Under the pieces are notes generated by a model. The model made no database searches. It was given only the letters and a program-made list of their open reading frames with translations, and was not told the DNA's origin. This document shows, piece by piece, positions 27,806-35,501 of a DNA stretch of 64,000 nt. The translations under genes were made by a program, and so were the position numbers. The stretch comes from Desulfuromonadales bacterium. GTDB taxonomy: Bacteria > Desulfobacterota > Desulfuromonadia > Desulfuromonadales > Geopsychrobacteraceae. Every line of letters begins with the position of its first letter. The first letter of the stretch is position 1. The stretch spans positions 1 to 64,000 of the forward strand of contig JAHYIY010000007.1 in the NCBI GenBank assembly GCA_019429255.1. Direction: 5' to 3'.

Positions 27806-29131
27806 ATGAACAATGTGCCGGCAACCAAAAAAGAGATTGTTGGCTGGGCCATGTTCGATTTTGCCAACCAGGGCTACACCCTGCTGATTATTACTGTTAT
27901 CTACGGCGATCTCTTTACCCGCATCATTGTTGGCGATGCTGCCGGTGATTATCGACTGGGCAATCTGCTCTGGAGTTTAGCCCTGGCTGCCAGCTATGCT
28001 CTGGTCGTCCTGACAGCTCCGGTGTTTGGTGCGATTATGGATTTTTCCGCCACTCGCAAAAAGTTTCTATTCGCCAGCTACCTGCTGACGGTGATCACGA
28101 CCTCCCTGCTGTATTTTGTCGCTCCCGGCTATATCCTGCCGGCCATGGTGTTACTGATCATTTCAAATTACGCCTATTCCATCGGCGAATCTTTTATCGC
28201 CAGCTTTCTGACCGATCTGGGCAAGCCGGAAGACCTCGGCAAAATATCAGGTTTCGGCTGGGCCCTTGGTTATGTCGGTGGCCTGCTGGCGACGGCGGTC
28301 GCCCTGCTGTTTCTCGGCGAAGTCAGTATAGAGAATTTTGCGCGGATCCGCTGGGTTGGCCCTTTCGCTGGTGTTTTTTTTCTGCTGGCGGCGATCCCCA
28401 CCTTCATCTGGCTTAAAGAGCGCGGACGTGGACGCCGGCTTGCCAATCTGCGTCAATATCTGTTCCTGGGATTTCGCCGGGTAGGACGAACCTGTGTGCA
28501 GTTAAAACAGTTGCGCGACCTGGCGGTGTTGTTTATGTCGATCTTTTTCGCCATGTGCGGCATCTACATTATTATCGCGTTTACCTTTATTTATGGCGCA
28601 CAGGTCATTGGTTGGGATGAGACGGTACGAGTACTGATGTTTGTTATCGTGCAGATTACCGCCACCCTGGGTGCCCTTGGTTTCGGGTTGATGCAGGATC
28701 GCATCGGGGCCAAGATTACCTATGCCATGACACTATTGTTATGGGTTCTTGCCATTATCCTGATCTACCTGACCCCGAATCTGGCAGACTGGGCTGTTAT
28801 ACAGTTCGGCTGGAACTGGCAGGCGCAGTATGTTTTTCTCGCTGTTGGCTGTATAGCCGGCACCTGCCTGGGTTCAACCCAGTCTGCCGGTCGTGCTCTG
28901 GTGGGGCTTTTGTCTCCGCGCGACCAGGCGGCTGAGCTGTTTGGCTTCTGGGGGGTATTCAGCAAGGCGGCGGCGATCGTCGGGCTGGTCGGTATAGGCC
29001 TGCTGCAGGTGGCCTTTGGCCTGCAAGCCGCTATCCTTTTTTGCGGATTGTTGTTTGCGGCGGCTTTTATCGTTGTCCTGGCATTGAACGAGGAGCGGGG
29101 CAGGGCACAAGCTGTTCGATCAGCGAAATGA
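27806..29131 (+). CDS. UMF1-type (Atg22-like) MFS transporter
   Basis: A 441-residue, 12-helix transporter. The N-terminus (EIVGWAMFDFANQGYTLLI in part) and the PVFGAIMDFSATRKKFL region are characteristic of the UMF1/Atg22-like branch. The ATG at 27806 has GGAG 6 nt upstream. The in-frame GTG-type extension to 27794 lacks one. Two transporters in tandem with different subfamilies suggest one transcript. Substrate is unknown. Confidence 0.85.
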   Translation: MNNVPATKKEIVGWAMFDFANQGYTLLIITVIYGDLFTRIIVGDAAGDYRLGNLLWSLALAASYALVVLTAPVFGAIMDFSATRKKFLFASYLLTVITTSLLYFVAPGYILPAMVLLIISNYAYSIGESFIASFLTDLGKPEDLGKISGFGWALGYVGGLLATAVALLFLGEVSIENFARIRWVGPFAGVFFLLAAIPTFIWLKERGRGRRLANLRQYLFLGFRRVGRTCVQLKQLRDLAVLFMSIFFAMCGIYIIIAFTFIYGAQVIGWDETVRVLMFVIVQITATLGALGFGLMQDRIGAKITYAMTLLLWVLAIILIYLTPNLADWAVIQFGWNWQAQYVFLAVGCIAGTCLGSTQSAGRALVGLLSPRDQAAELFGFWGVFSKAAAIVGLVGIGLLQVAFGLQAAILFCGLLFAAAFIVVLALNEERGRAQAVRSAK

Positions 29132-29172
29132 TTTGCCCCCCCCTTGTGTGATTGCGCCAGTAAAGGGATTGA

Positions 29173-29346
29173 AACAGTCAGAGCGAATTTGTTAATCGCC
29201 TTGCCGATTGTGACACGGCCTATGAATCTTACACCGGCGCGATTCTGCGTCCCGCGCAGCTCAAACTGGAATGCGTTGTGGACGGTCCCCTTTGCGACAT
29301 GGCCGAAGAGTTTATTGCTAACGCCTGGGCTGCCATTAAGGCCTGA
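29173..29346 (+). pseudogene. Orphan C-terminal coding fragment
   Basis: A 57-codon frame, closed upstream by stop codons and without a start, ends at the TGA at 29344. Its residues include RPAQLKLECVVDGPLCDMAEEF in part and AWAAIKA at the end. The composition looks like genuine protein, not noise, but I do not recognise the family. It is best read as the remnant of a gene whose 5' part was lost. MITE B sits exactly at its stop codon. Confidence 0.45.
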
Positions 29347-29347
29347 T

Positions 29348-29502
29348 GTAACTATTCACTGCTGTCCTTGCGCAGGGTCGGGGTTCCTGTGGCAAGGGTG
29401 TTTGTCGCCATGGATGGCGACCACAAGCGGTCATGGCTGACCCAACGGGAAACAATCGCGTCCCTTGACATAGGATCCGAGGAGCCGGTGCTGAACAGAT
29501 AC
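29348..29502 (+). mobile_element. MITE copy B
   Basis: A 155-bp element with GTAACTATTCACTGC at the left and a right end reading GTATCTGTTCAGCACCGG on the other strand. Flanking 8-mers GGCCTGAT (29340-29347) and CGCCTGAT (29503-29510) agree at seven positions, as a target duplication with one later change. It is nearly identical to copy C (in inverted orientation) and shares the central block with A. Its 3' module (GGATCCGAGGAGCCGG) differs from that of A and D. The left duplication spans the stop codon of the preceding fragment. Confidence 0.9.
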
Positions 29503-29654
29503 CGCCTGATTTTTTTTCTTTTCCCTTTAGCAGCACCGATGCCTATCTGCTAGACTTCCCAACAGAACACATCTGTTTTTTTTGTTTCCACCTGAGCAAT
29601 GATCCTATTCGCCTTGGTAGGCGTGGGTGTCGTTGACAGCGCGGAGTTTCTCAT

Positions 29655-31508
29655 ATGACCTATGATCAGGGTCTGTTGTTTGCTATCGCCATCACCACCG
29701 TTGTGTTCTTTCTGTGGGGGCGCTGGCGTCATGATGTGGTCGCTCTCGGCGCCCTGCTGGCGTGTGTCTTTGCTGGCCTGGTTCCGTCAGGAGACGCCTT
29801 TGCCGGTGTCGGCCATCCGGCGGTCATCACCGTCGCCTGCGTGTTGATCCTAAGCTCCGGATTGCAAAGCACCGGCGCGGTAGATGCCCTGGTGCAGCGG
29901 GTCATGCCCAAAACCGGTGGAATATTGTTGAGTCTTATCGCACTGGTCGGTCTGGGTGCCCTGTTGTCGGCGTTTATGAACAATGTCGGTGCCATGGCGC
30001 TGCTCATGCCGATTGCTGTGCAGGTCGCCAAAAAACATGGGTTGCCGGCAGGCAAGGTGCTGATGCCCCTCGCTTTTGGCACCATTCTCGGTGGCATGAT
30101 GACCCTGATCGGTACTCCCCCGAACATGATCGTTTCCGGTTTCCGTGCGGATATCGGCAGCGGCCACTTTGGCATGTTCTCCTTTTTGCCGGTGGGTGGG
30201 GTTGTCGCCGCTGCCGGTGTGCTGTTCCTCCTGCTTGTCGGCTGGCGTCTGGTGCCGGGACGCGAAGCAGCGGGAGCCGCCGGCTTTGAAACCGGGAACT
30301 ACCTGACTGAAGCGCGGGTTTTAGACAAAGGAAAAGCGGTTGGTAAAAACCTGCGCGAAATTGAAGAAGCTCTTGGGGACGTTGATGCCCAGGTGGTTGG
30401 TCTGGTCCGCAATGAACTGCGTATTACTGCTCCCAATCCCACGCGCGCTGTTAAAGCTGACGATATATTGATTATTGAGGCGGATCCGGATGCCTTATCG
30501 GCCGCTTTGACCGCTCTGGATTTGACCCTTGAAGAACAAGTCCCGCTGACAGTTGCTGAGGATAATCAGGAAGAAAGCCCTGCTGACACAACAGCAACAG
30601 TTTATGACAGCAAGGAGTCCGATCATGAGGGCTCAAAGGATACCACGGATAAGCAGGTTGATATTCAGGAGCTTGTTGTCATGCCGGGTACTTCTCTGAT
30701 TGGCCGGACCGCCAGTAATATCCGTCTGCGTAGCCAATATGGCATCAACTTGCTGGCTATTTCCAGACAGGGCAAACGCTCGATCAAGAGACTGCGCATC
30801 ACACCGATTCACGCCGGAGATGTGCTGCTGATGCAGGGGAACCCAAGTTCCCTTGCCGGCTTTGCCTCGACCTTTGGCTGTGTTCCCCTAGCGCAGCGGT
30901 CCATCAGCCTTCCCGATAAACGCCACGCGCTGCTGGCATCGGTGATTATGGCGTTGGCGATTGGTGCCGCAGCATTGGGCCTGGCTCCTGCTGCCATCAG
31001 TTTTGCGACCGGAGTTCTGGTTTTTACGCTGCTGCGCATTGTACCGGCTAGAAAGGTCTATGAAAGTGTTGACTGGTCGATCATCGTGCTGCTTGGTGCC
31101 CTTATCCCTGTCGCCGGCGCCATGGCAACCACCGGCGCGGCAGACATGCTGGCCCGAACCCTTCTGGAAAACGTCGCTCAAGGACAGCCGATCCTGGCGC
31201 TGGCAATGATTCTGGTATTGACTATGACCCTGTCGGATTTTATGAATAATGCTGCTACCGCTGCTGTCATGTGTCCACTGGCCATCAGTCTGGCGATGGA
31301 GTTGCAGGTCAATCCGGACAGTTTTTTGATGGCGGTTGCGATTGGCGCCTCCTGCGCCTTTCTGACACCCATCGGTCATCAGAACAATACCTTGATTCTC
31401 GGCCCTGGAGGGTTTCGCTTTGGGGATTACTGGCGACTGGGATTGCCAATGGAAATACTGGTTGTTGGCGTCAGTCTGCCTGGCCTGCTCTGGGTATGGC
31501 CCCTCTAG
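29655..31508 (+). CDS. SLC13-family permease with two RCK_C domains
   Basis: A 617-residue membrane protein. The N-terminal half holds helices with the motif FMNNVGAMALLMPIA and the C-terminal half has DFMNNAATAAVMCPLA, the repeated Asn-containing hairpins of SLC13/ArsB-type carriers. Between them (about 215-410) are two TrkA-C/RCK_C domains separated by an acidic, poorly conserved linker. This domain order is common in bacterial anion or dicarboxylate permeases such as sulfate transporters. The cysK gene downstream is compatible with sulfate uptake, but that is inference. The ATG has GGAG about 10 nt upstream. Confidence 0.88.
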   Translation: MTYDQGLLFAIAITTVVFFLWGRWRHDVVALGALLACVFAGLVPSGDAFAGVGHPAVITVACVLILSSGLQSTGAVDALVQRVMPKTGGILLSLIALVGLGALLSAFMNNVGAMALLMPIAVQVAKKHGLPAGKVLMPLAFGTILGGMMTLIGTPPNMIVSGFRADIGSGHFGMFSFLPVGGVVAAAGVLFLLLVGWRLVPGREAAGAAGFETGNYLTEARVLDKGKAVGKNLREIEEALGDVDAQVVGLVRNELRITAPNPTRAVKADDILIIEADPDALSAALTALDLTLEEQVPLTVAEDNQEESPADTTATVYDSKESDHEGSKDTTDKQVDIQELVVMPGTSLIGRTASNIRLRSQYGINLLAISRQGKRSIKRLRITPIHAGDVLLMQGNPSSLAGFASTFGCVPLAQRSISLPDKRHALLASVIMALAIGAAALGLAPAAISFATGVLVFTLLRIVPARKVYESVDWSIIVLLGALIPVAGAMATTGAADMLARTLLENVAQGQPILALAMILVLTMTLSDFMNNAATAAVMCPLAISLAMELQVNPDSFLMAVAIGASCAFLTPIGHQNNTLILGPGGFRFGDYWRLGLPMEILVVGVSLPGLLWVWPL

Positions 31509-31552
31509 CAAGCGTAACCACAGCAATGCAATGTAGAATAAATAATTTTTTC

Positions 31553-31581
31553 TTGACACAAAGGATAGTGTTTACTATTGT
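31553..31581 (+). promoter_or_regulatory. Promoter of cysK with an overlapping palindrome
   Basis: TTGACA (31553-31558), a 17-bp spacer and TATTGT (31576-31581) form a good sigma-70 promoter. The inverted repeat ATAGT-N4-ACTAT (31565-31578) covers the spacer and -10 region. It could be an operator for a sulfur or cysteine regulator, which is an inference. Confidence 0.75.
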
Positions 31582-31677
31582 GTTTGTCATAGGTGATGTT
31601 TATTTCTTTTGTCGCTATTCGGTCTCGAAGTAGAAATCGTATCGACATAAAACCCTGTAAAACCCTGGGAGAACAAG

Positions 31678-32631
31678 ATGAGCCAAATCTACACAGACAA
31701 TTCCCTGAGTATTGGTGGCACCCCGCTTGTACGCCTTAACCGTATTGTCCCCGGCAAAGCCACCGTCTATGCCAAGATCGAGGGGCGCAATCCGGCCTAT
31801 AGCGTCAAATGCCGAATCGGCGCCTCAATGATCTGGGATGCCGAAAAGAGTGGAAAGTTGCGACCGGGTTGTGAAATTGTTGAGCCGACCAGTGGCAATA
31901 CCGGTATTGCCCTGGCCTTTGTCGCTGCTGCGCGGGGAATTCCTGTTACCCTGACCATGCCGGAAACCATGAGTCTCGAACGCCGCAAGGTGCTCAGGGC
32001 TTTTGGTGCCAATCTGGTGTTGACTCCCGGCAATAAGGGGATGGGGGGAGCAATTGCTGCGGCGGAAGAAATGGCGGCAAGTGATCCCGACAAATATGTT
32101 TTACTGCACCAGTTCAAAAATCCAGCCAATCCGGCGATTCACGAACAGACTACCGGACCGGAGATCTGGGAAGCGACCGGTGGTAAGGTTGATATCTTTG
32201 TTGCCGGGGTGGGAACCGGTGGTACTATTACTGGTGTCTCGCGCTATTTCAAAAAAACCCGTGGCCAGATGTTGCACTCGGTTGCGGTCGAGCCGACCGA
32301 TAGTCCGGTTATTACGCAACAACTGGCCGGCCAAAGCCTGCAGCCGGGACCCCACAAGATCCAGGGAATCGGTGCCGGTTTTATTCCCGATACCCTAGAT
32401 CTGGATATGGTTGACCAGGTTGAGCAGGTCAGCAATGAAGAGGCCATTGACTACGCCCAGCGCCTGGCCCGGGAAGAAGGAATTCTCGCCGGAATTTCCT
32501 GCGGGGCGGCGGTTGCTGCTGCGGCCAGGTTAGCCGCTCTGCCGGAATCGGAGGGTAAAACCATCGTGGTGATTCTGCCCGATTCGGGTGAGCGCTATCT
32601 GTCGAGTGTTCTATTTGAAGGCATTGTATAA
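31678..32631 (+). CDS. cysK: Cysteine synthase (O-acetylserine sulfhydrylase)
   Basis: A 317-residue PLP enzyme that makes cysteine from O-acetylserine and sulfide. The PLP lysine lies in [14 protein letters not shown], the phosphate and substrate loop is PTSGNTG and the glycine-rich PLP-phosphate site is GTGGTITG. Length and the [11 protein letters not shown] pattern favour CysK over CysM. A promoter lies 100 bp upstream and the leader carries GGGAG before the ATG. MITE copy C begins 7 bp after the stop codon. Confidence 0.95.
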   Translation: MSQIYTDNSLSIGGTPLVRLNRIVPGKATVYAKIEGRNPAYSVKCRIGASMIWDAEKSGKLRPGCEIVEPTSGNTGIALAFVAAARGIPVTLTMPETMSLERRKVLRAFGANLVLTPGNKGMGGAIAAAEEMAASDPDKYVLLHQFKNPANPAIHEQTTGPEIWEATGGKVDIFVAGVGTGGTITGVSRYFKKTRGQMLHSVAVEPTDSPVITQQLAGQSLQPGPHKIQGIGAGFIPDTLDLDMVDQVEQVSNEEAIDYAQRLAREEGILAGISCGAAVAAAARLAALPESEGKTIVVILPDSGERYLSSVLFEGIV

Positions 32632-32638
32632 ATTGCTG

Positions 32639-32793
32639 GTATTTGTTCAGCACCGGCTCTTCGGATCTTATGTCAAGGGACGCGATTGTTTCCCGTTGGG
32701 TCATCCCTGACCGCTTGTTGTCGCCGTCCATGGCGACAAACACCCTTGCCACAGGAACCCCGGCCCTGCGCAAGGACAGCAGTGAATAGTTAC
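32639..32793 (-). mobile_element. MITE copy C, upstream of the SAM riboswitch
   Basis: A 155-bp copy in inverted orientation. On the minus strand it begins GTAACTATTCACTGC. The flanking 8-mers AATTGCTG (32631-32638) and AATTGTTG (32794-32801) match at seven of eight positions. It is the closest relative of copy B, sharing the GGATCCGA-type 3' module. The left duplication starts at the last base of the cysK stop codon. Confidence 0.9.
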
Positions 32794-32833
32794 AATTGTT
32801 GTAACGCCTGTCGGTGGTTTGACCCCGGCAACA

Positions 32834-32945
32834 TCTCATCAAGAGTGGTGGAGGGACAGGCCCTGAGAAACCACAGCAACCGGTTTGTTACCAGCGAACG
32901 GTGGGTGCTAAATCCTGCCCTGACGCCTGTCAGGGGAAGATGAGA
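32834..32945 (+). promoter_or_regulatory. SAM-I (S-box) riboswitch
   Basis: The conserved core is present in order: P1 arm TCTCATC, AAGAG, GGTGGAGGGAC, GGCCCTGAGAAACC, GCAACC, GGTGCTAAATCC and the closing P1 arm GATGAGA. P1 pairs exactly (32834-32840 with 32939-32945). The aptamer binds S-adenosylmethionine and should turn off the downstream operon by termination. Confidence 0.97.
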
Positions 32946-32976
32946 AAGTGACCCGGTTTCGCGCTTTGATAGAAGG

Positions 32977-33010
32977 GACCCTTTCTCAAGATTAGAGAAG
33001 GGGTCTTTTT
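32977..33010 (+). terminator. Expression-platform terminator of the SAM riboswitch
   Basis: GACCCTTTCTC (32977-32987) pairs with GAGAAGGGGTC (32995-33005), one pair being G-U, and is followed by five T residues. It lies between the aptamer and the first gene. This is the OFF-state hairpin expected when SAM is bound. Confidence 0.92.
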
Positions 33011-33028
33011 GCGCAAAGGAGTGTAAGC

Positions 33029-34183
33029 ATGAGTAGTCAGCTTAATTTTTCGGCGCTCAGCCGTACCGTTCAGATCGGAACCGGTGTCGATGAGGGAACC
33101 GGAGCCGTGAGCTTTCCGATTTACCCTAGTGCCACCTATCGCCACCCGGGGGTCGGCCAAAGTACCGGCTATGATTATACCCGTTCAGGCAATCCAACAC
33201 GTGCGGTGCTGGAAGAAGCGCTGGCAGACCTTGAGGGCGGGGCACGTGGGTTGGCCTTTTCGTCGGGAATGGCGTCCCTGACGACCCTGTTTTTGCATTT
33301 TTCCGCAGGTGATCATCTGATCGTTTCTGAGGATCTTTACGGCGGTACCTACCGGGTGCTGGATCAGGTGTTTGGCAAATTTGGCCTGCAGGTCAGCTAT
33401 GTCGATACCACGGTGGTGGCGGCAGTGGCAGCAGCACTACGGCCGGAGACCAAGGCGCTGCTGGTAGAGAGCCCGGGTAATCCGCTGCTGGGCATCGCCG
33501 ATCTGGCAGCGCTGGGAACCCTGTGTCGTGAGCGCAAACTGTTATTTGTCGTCGACAACACCTTTCTGACCCCGGTGTTGCAACGCCCTTTTGACTATGG
33601 TGCCGATATAGTCGTCCATTCGGCGACCAAGTATCTGGGTGGCCACAGCGACCTCTGTGCCGGGGTGCTGGTTGCCCGTACCCCGGAGCTGGGCGAACGC
33701 CTTTATTTTCTTCAAAATTCTACCGGGGCGGTGTTGCCTCCCCAGGATTGCTGGTTGTTGATGCGCTCTCTCAAAACCCTGCATCTGCGGCTGGAGCGCC
33801 ATTGTCGCAGCGCCGCTGTCGTTGCCGAATGGCTTGCCCGTCATCCCCGCGTGGCCAAGGTGTTTTATCCGGGGTTGCCTGACCATCCGGGCCATGCCCT
33901 GGCGGCTACACAAATGCACGGCTATGGCGGGATGCTGTCCTTCAGGGTCGACGATGCAGCGCTTGCTCGTCAGGTGTTGGAGCGGCTGCAATTGATTTCC
34001 TTTGCCGAAAGCCTTGGTGGGGTGGAAACCCTGATGACCCTGCCGGCGGTTCAGACTCACGCCGATATTCCCGCCGCGGATCGACAGCGACTGGGGATCG
34101 ATGAGGCACTGCTGCGCCTGTCGGTAGGATTGGAAGACCCGCAGGATATTATTGCCGATCTGGAGCAGGCGTTGGCTAGCTGA
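33029..34183 (+). CDS. Cys/Met-metabolism PLP enzyme, MetI-like cystathionine gamma-synthase
   Basis: A 384-residue enzyme of the transsulfuration fold. The PLP lysine is in VHSATKYLGGHSD, and the phosphate site SSGMAS and YDYTRSGNPTR motif are present. Its position directly behind a SAM-I riboswitch and in front of a second family member recalls the Bacillus metI-metC pair, so I propose cystathionine gamma-synthase or acylhomoserine thiolyase activity. Sequence alone does not separate gamma-synthase from gamma- or beta-lyase. The ATG follows AAAGGAG. Confidence 0.85.
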   Translation: MSSQLNFSALSRTVQIGTGVDEGTGAVSFPIYPSATYRHPGVGQSTGYDYTRSGNPTRAVLEEALADLEGGARGLAFSSGMASLTTLFLHFSAGDHLIVSEDLYGGTYRVLDQVFGKFGLQVSYVDTTVVAAVAAALRPETKALLVESPGNPLLGIADLAALGTLCRERKLLFVVDNTFLTPVLQRPFDYGADIVVHSATKYLGGHSDLCAGVLVARTPELGERLYFLQNSTGAVLPPQDCWLLMRSLKTLHLRLERHCRSAAVVAEWLARHPRVAKVFYPGLPDHPGHALAATQMHGYGGMLSFRVDDAALARQVLERLQLISFAESLGGVETLMTLPAVQTHADIPAADRQRLGIDEALLRLSVGLEDPQDIIADLEQALAS

Positions 34184-34242
34184 TGGGTTGTTAATGTGAT
34201 ATCAACCTATTTGTTTGATTGTTCACCTTGTGGGAGTATTAG

Positions 34243-35394
34243 ATGACCCTATCTGACAAGCGCATTGCTACCTTACTGGTTCATCAGGGGCAGGATCGCG
34301 ATCCGGCCACCGGTGCCTCAACCGTCCCCATCTATCAGGCTTCAACCTATCATCACCCCGGTGGTGTCGGGCAGGAATTTGATTACGCCCGCAGTGGCAA
34401 CCCCAGTCGCCAACAGGTTGAAGAGGCGATTTCCCTGCTCGAGGGCGGGGTACGGGGTTTTGCCTTTGCCTCGGGAATGGCAGCCATCGGCAGCGCTCTG
34501 TCCCTGCTCGAAGTCGGCGATCACCTGATTGCACCGGACGATCTCTACGGCGGCAGCTATCGCTACCTGACGACGCAACTGCCGCGCCAGGGGATTGAGG
34601 TTAGCCTGGTCGATCAGTCAGATCGCGCCCAAGTGGCCGCAGCTATCCGTCCCACCACCCGGGCGCTGTTTCTGGAAACCCCCTCAAATCCCCTGTTCAA
34701 GATCACCGATCTGCGCGCCATGGTTGACCTGGCGCGTGAGCATCGCTTGCTGACTCTGCTCGACAATACCTTCATGACCCCACTGTTGCAGCGCCCCCTT
34801 GATCTGGGTATCGATGTGACGATCCATAGTGCCACCAAGTTTCTCGGCGGTCACAGCGATATCCTCGCTGGATTGGTCGCGGTTGGTGACAAGGAGATTG
34901 CCGGTCGGATCAAGCGTTTTCAAAATTCATTTGGTGCGGTACTCGGGCCGTTCGACAGTTTTCTGCTGTCACGCGGGATCAAGACCCTCAAGCTGCGCCT
35001 TGAAGCCTCTCAGGCCAATGCCCTGGAATTAGCGACGCGGCTGGTCCGGCATCCCTCGGTAGCGCGGGTCATCTATCCCGGTCTGGTCGATTTTGCCGGG
35101 CGTGAGCGCCATTTTTCCCAGGCCAGCGGTGCCGGTGCGGTGCTCTCCTTTGAATTGAAGAATGCCGCTGCAGTAACGCCCCTGCTCGAACGCGTGCGTC
35201 TGCCGATTGTTGCGCCCAGTTTGGGTGGGGTCGAAACGATTCTAACTCACTGCTGGAGCATGTCTCATGCAGCGATTCCGGCAGCGATTAAAGAACAGAT
35301 GGGGATCAATCAAGGACTGCTACGCATTTCTGCCGGTATTGAAGATGTGGAGGATCTGTGGGAAGACCTGGAACAGGGTTTGCGCGGCTGCTGA
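34243..35394 (+). CDS. Cys/Met-metabolism PLP enzyme, MetC-like cystathionine beta-lyase
   Basis: A 383-residue paralogue of the preceding enzyme. The PLP lysine is in IHSATKFLGGHSD, and FDYARSGNPSR and ASGMAAIGS correspond to substrate and phosphate sites. It follows the first enzyme by 59 bp with GGGAG before the ATG, so it is under the same riboswitch. In the Bacillus pair the second gene is cystathionine beta-lyase, yielding homocysteine. That role is inferred from order. A GC-rich hairpin after the gene has no close T tract, so its end is uncertain. Confidence 0.83.
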   Translation: MTLSDKRIATLLVHQGQDRDPATGASTVPIYQASTYHHPGGVGQEFDYARSGNPSRQQVEEAISLLEGGVRGFAFASGMAAIGSALSLLEVGDHLIAPDDLYGGSYRYLTTQLPRQGIEVSLVDQSDRAQVAAAIRPTTRALFLETPSNPLFKITDLRAMVDLAREHRLLTLLDNTFMTPLLQRPLDLGIDVTIHSATKFLGGHSDILAGLVAVGDKEIAGRIKRFQNSFGAVLGPFDSFLLSRGIKTLKLRLEASQANALELATRLVRHPSVARVIYPGLVDFAGRERHFSQASGAGAVLSFELKNAAAVTPLLERVRLPIVAPSLGGVETILTHCWSMSHAAIPAAIKEQMGINQGLLRISAGIEDVEDLWEDLEQGLRGC

Positions 35395-35501
35395 AGCGAC
35401 TGGGTGCCGGCGCCGGACTGCCGGCGCTAGAGATTGACTTTTTAAAGGAATATTAATAGCCTGGCCCCGATAGCTGGGTGTAGAATTACTCCGGTACCGG
35501 G

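Larger units (their letters stand above)
29132..29654. other. 523-bp stretch between transporter genes
   Basis: No intact gene is present. It holds the orphan 3' coding fragment (29173-29346), MITE copy B (29348-29502) and a short AT-rich hairpin AACAGA/TCTGTT followed by T residues (29561-29583). That hairpin could be a weak terminator. The ribosome site of the next gene is the GGAG just before 29655. Confidence 0.6.
32632..33028. other. 397-bp leader region upstream of the methionine operon
   Basis: No gene is present. It contains, in order, MITE copy C (32639-32793), the SAM-I riboswitch (32834-32945), its expression-platform terminator (32977-33010) and the AAGGAG ribosome site of the first PLP enzyme. 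The promoter of the riboswitch transcript was not securely located. A -10-like TACAAT spans the MITE right edge (32791-32796). Confidence 0.7.

Noticed and set aside
29170-29172. TGA upstream of the orphan fragment read as selenocysteine
   Set aside because: Another stop (TAA at 29161) lies three codons before it in the same frame and no start or conserved redox motif precedes it.
29368-29553. Open frame through the MITE (also in copies A and C), with VFVAMDGD in its product
   Set aside because: The frame is not kept in copy D, has no start with a ribosome site and differs in ends between copies. The sequence is better explained by inverted-repeat structure.
35400-35431. GC-rich hairpin after the MetC-like gene as a terminator
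   Set aside because: The nearest T run is more than ten bases past the stem, so the evidence is insufficient.
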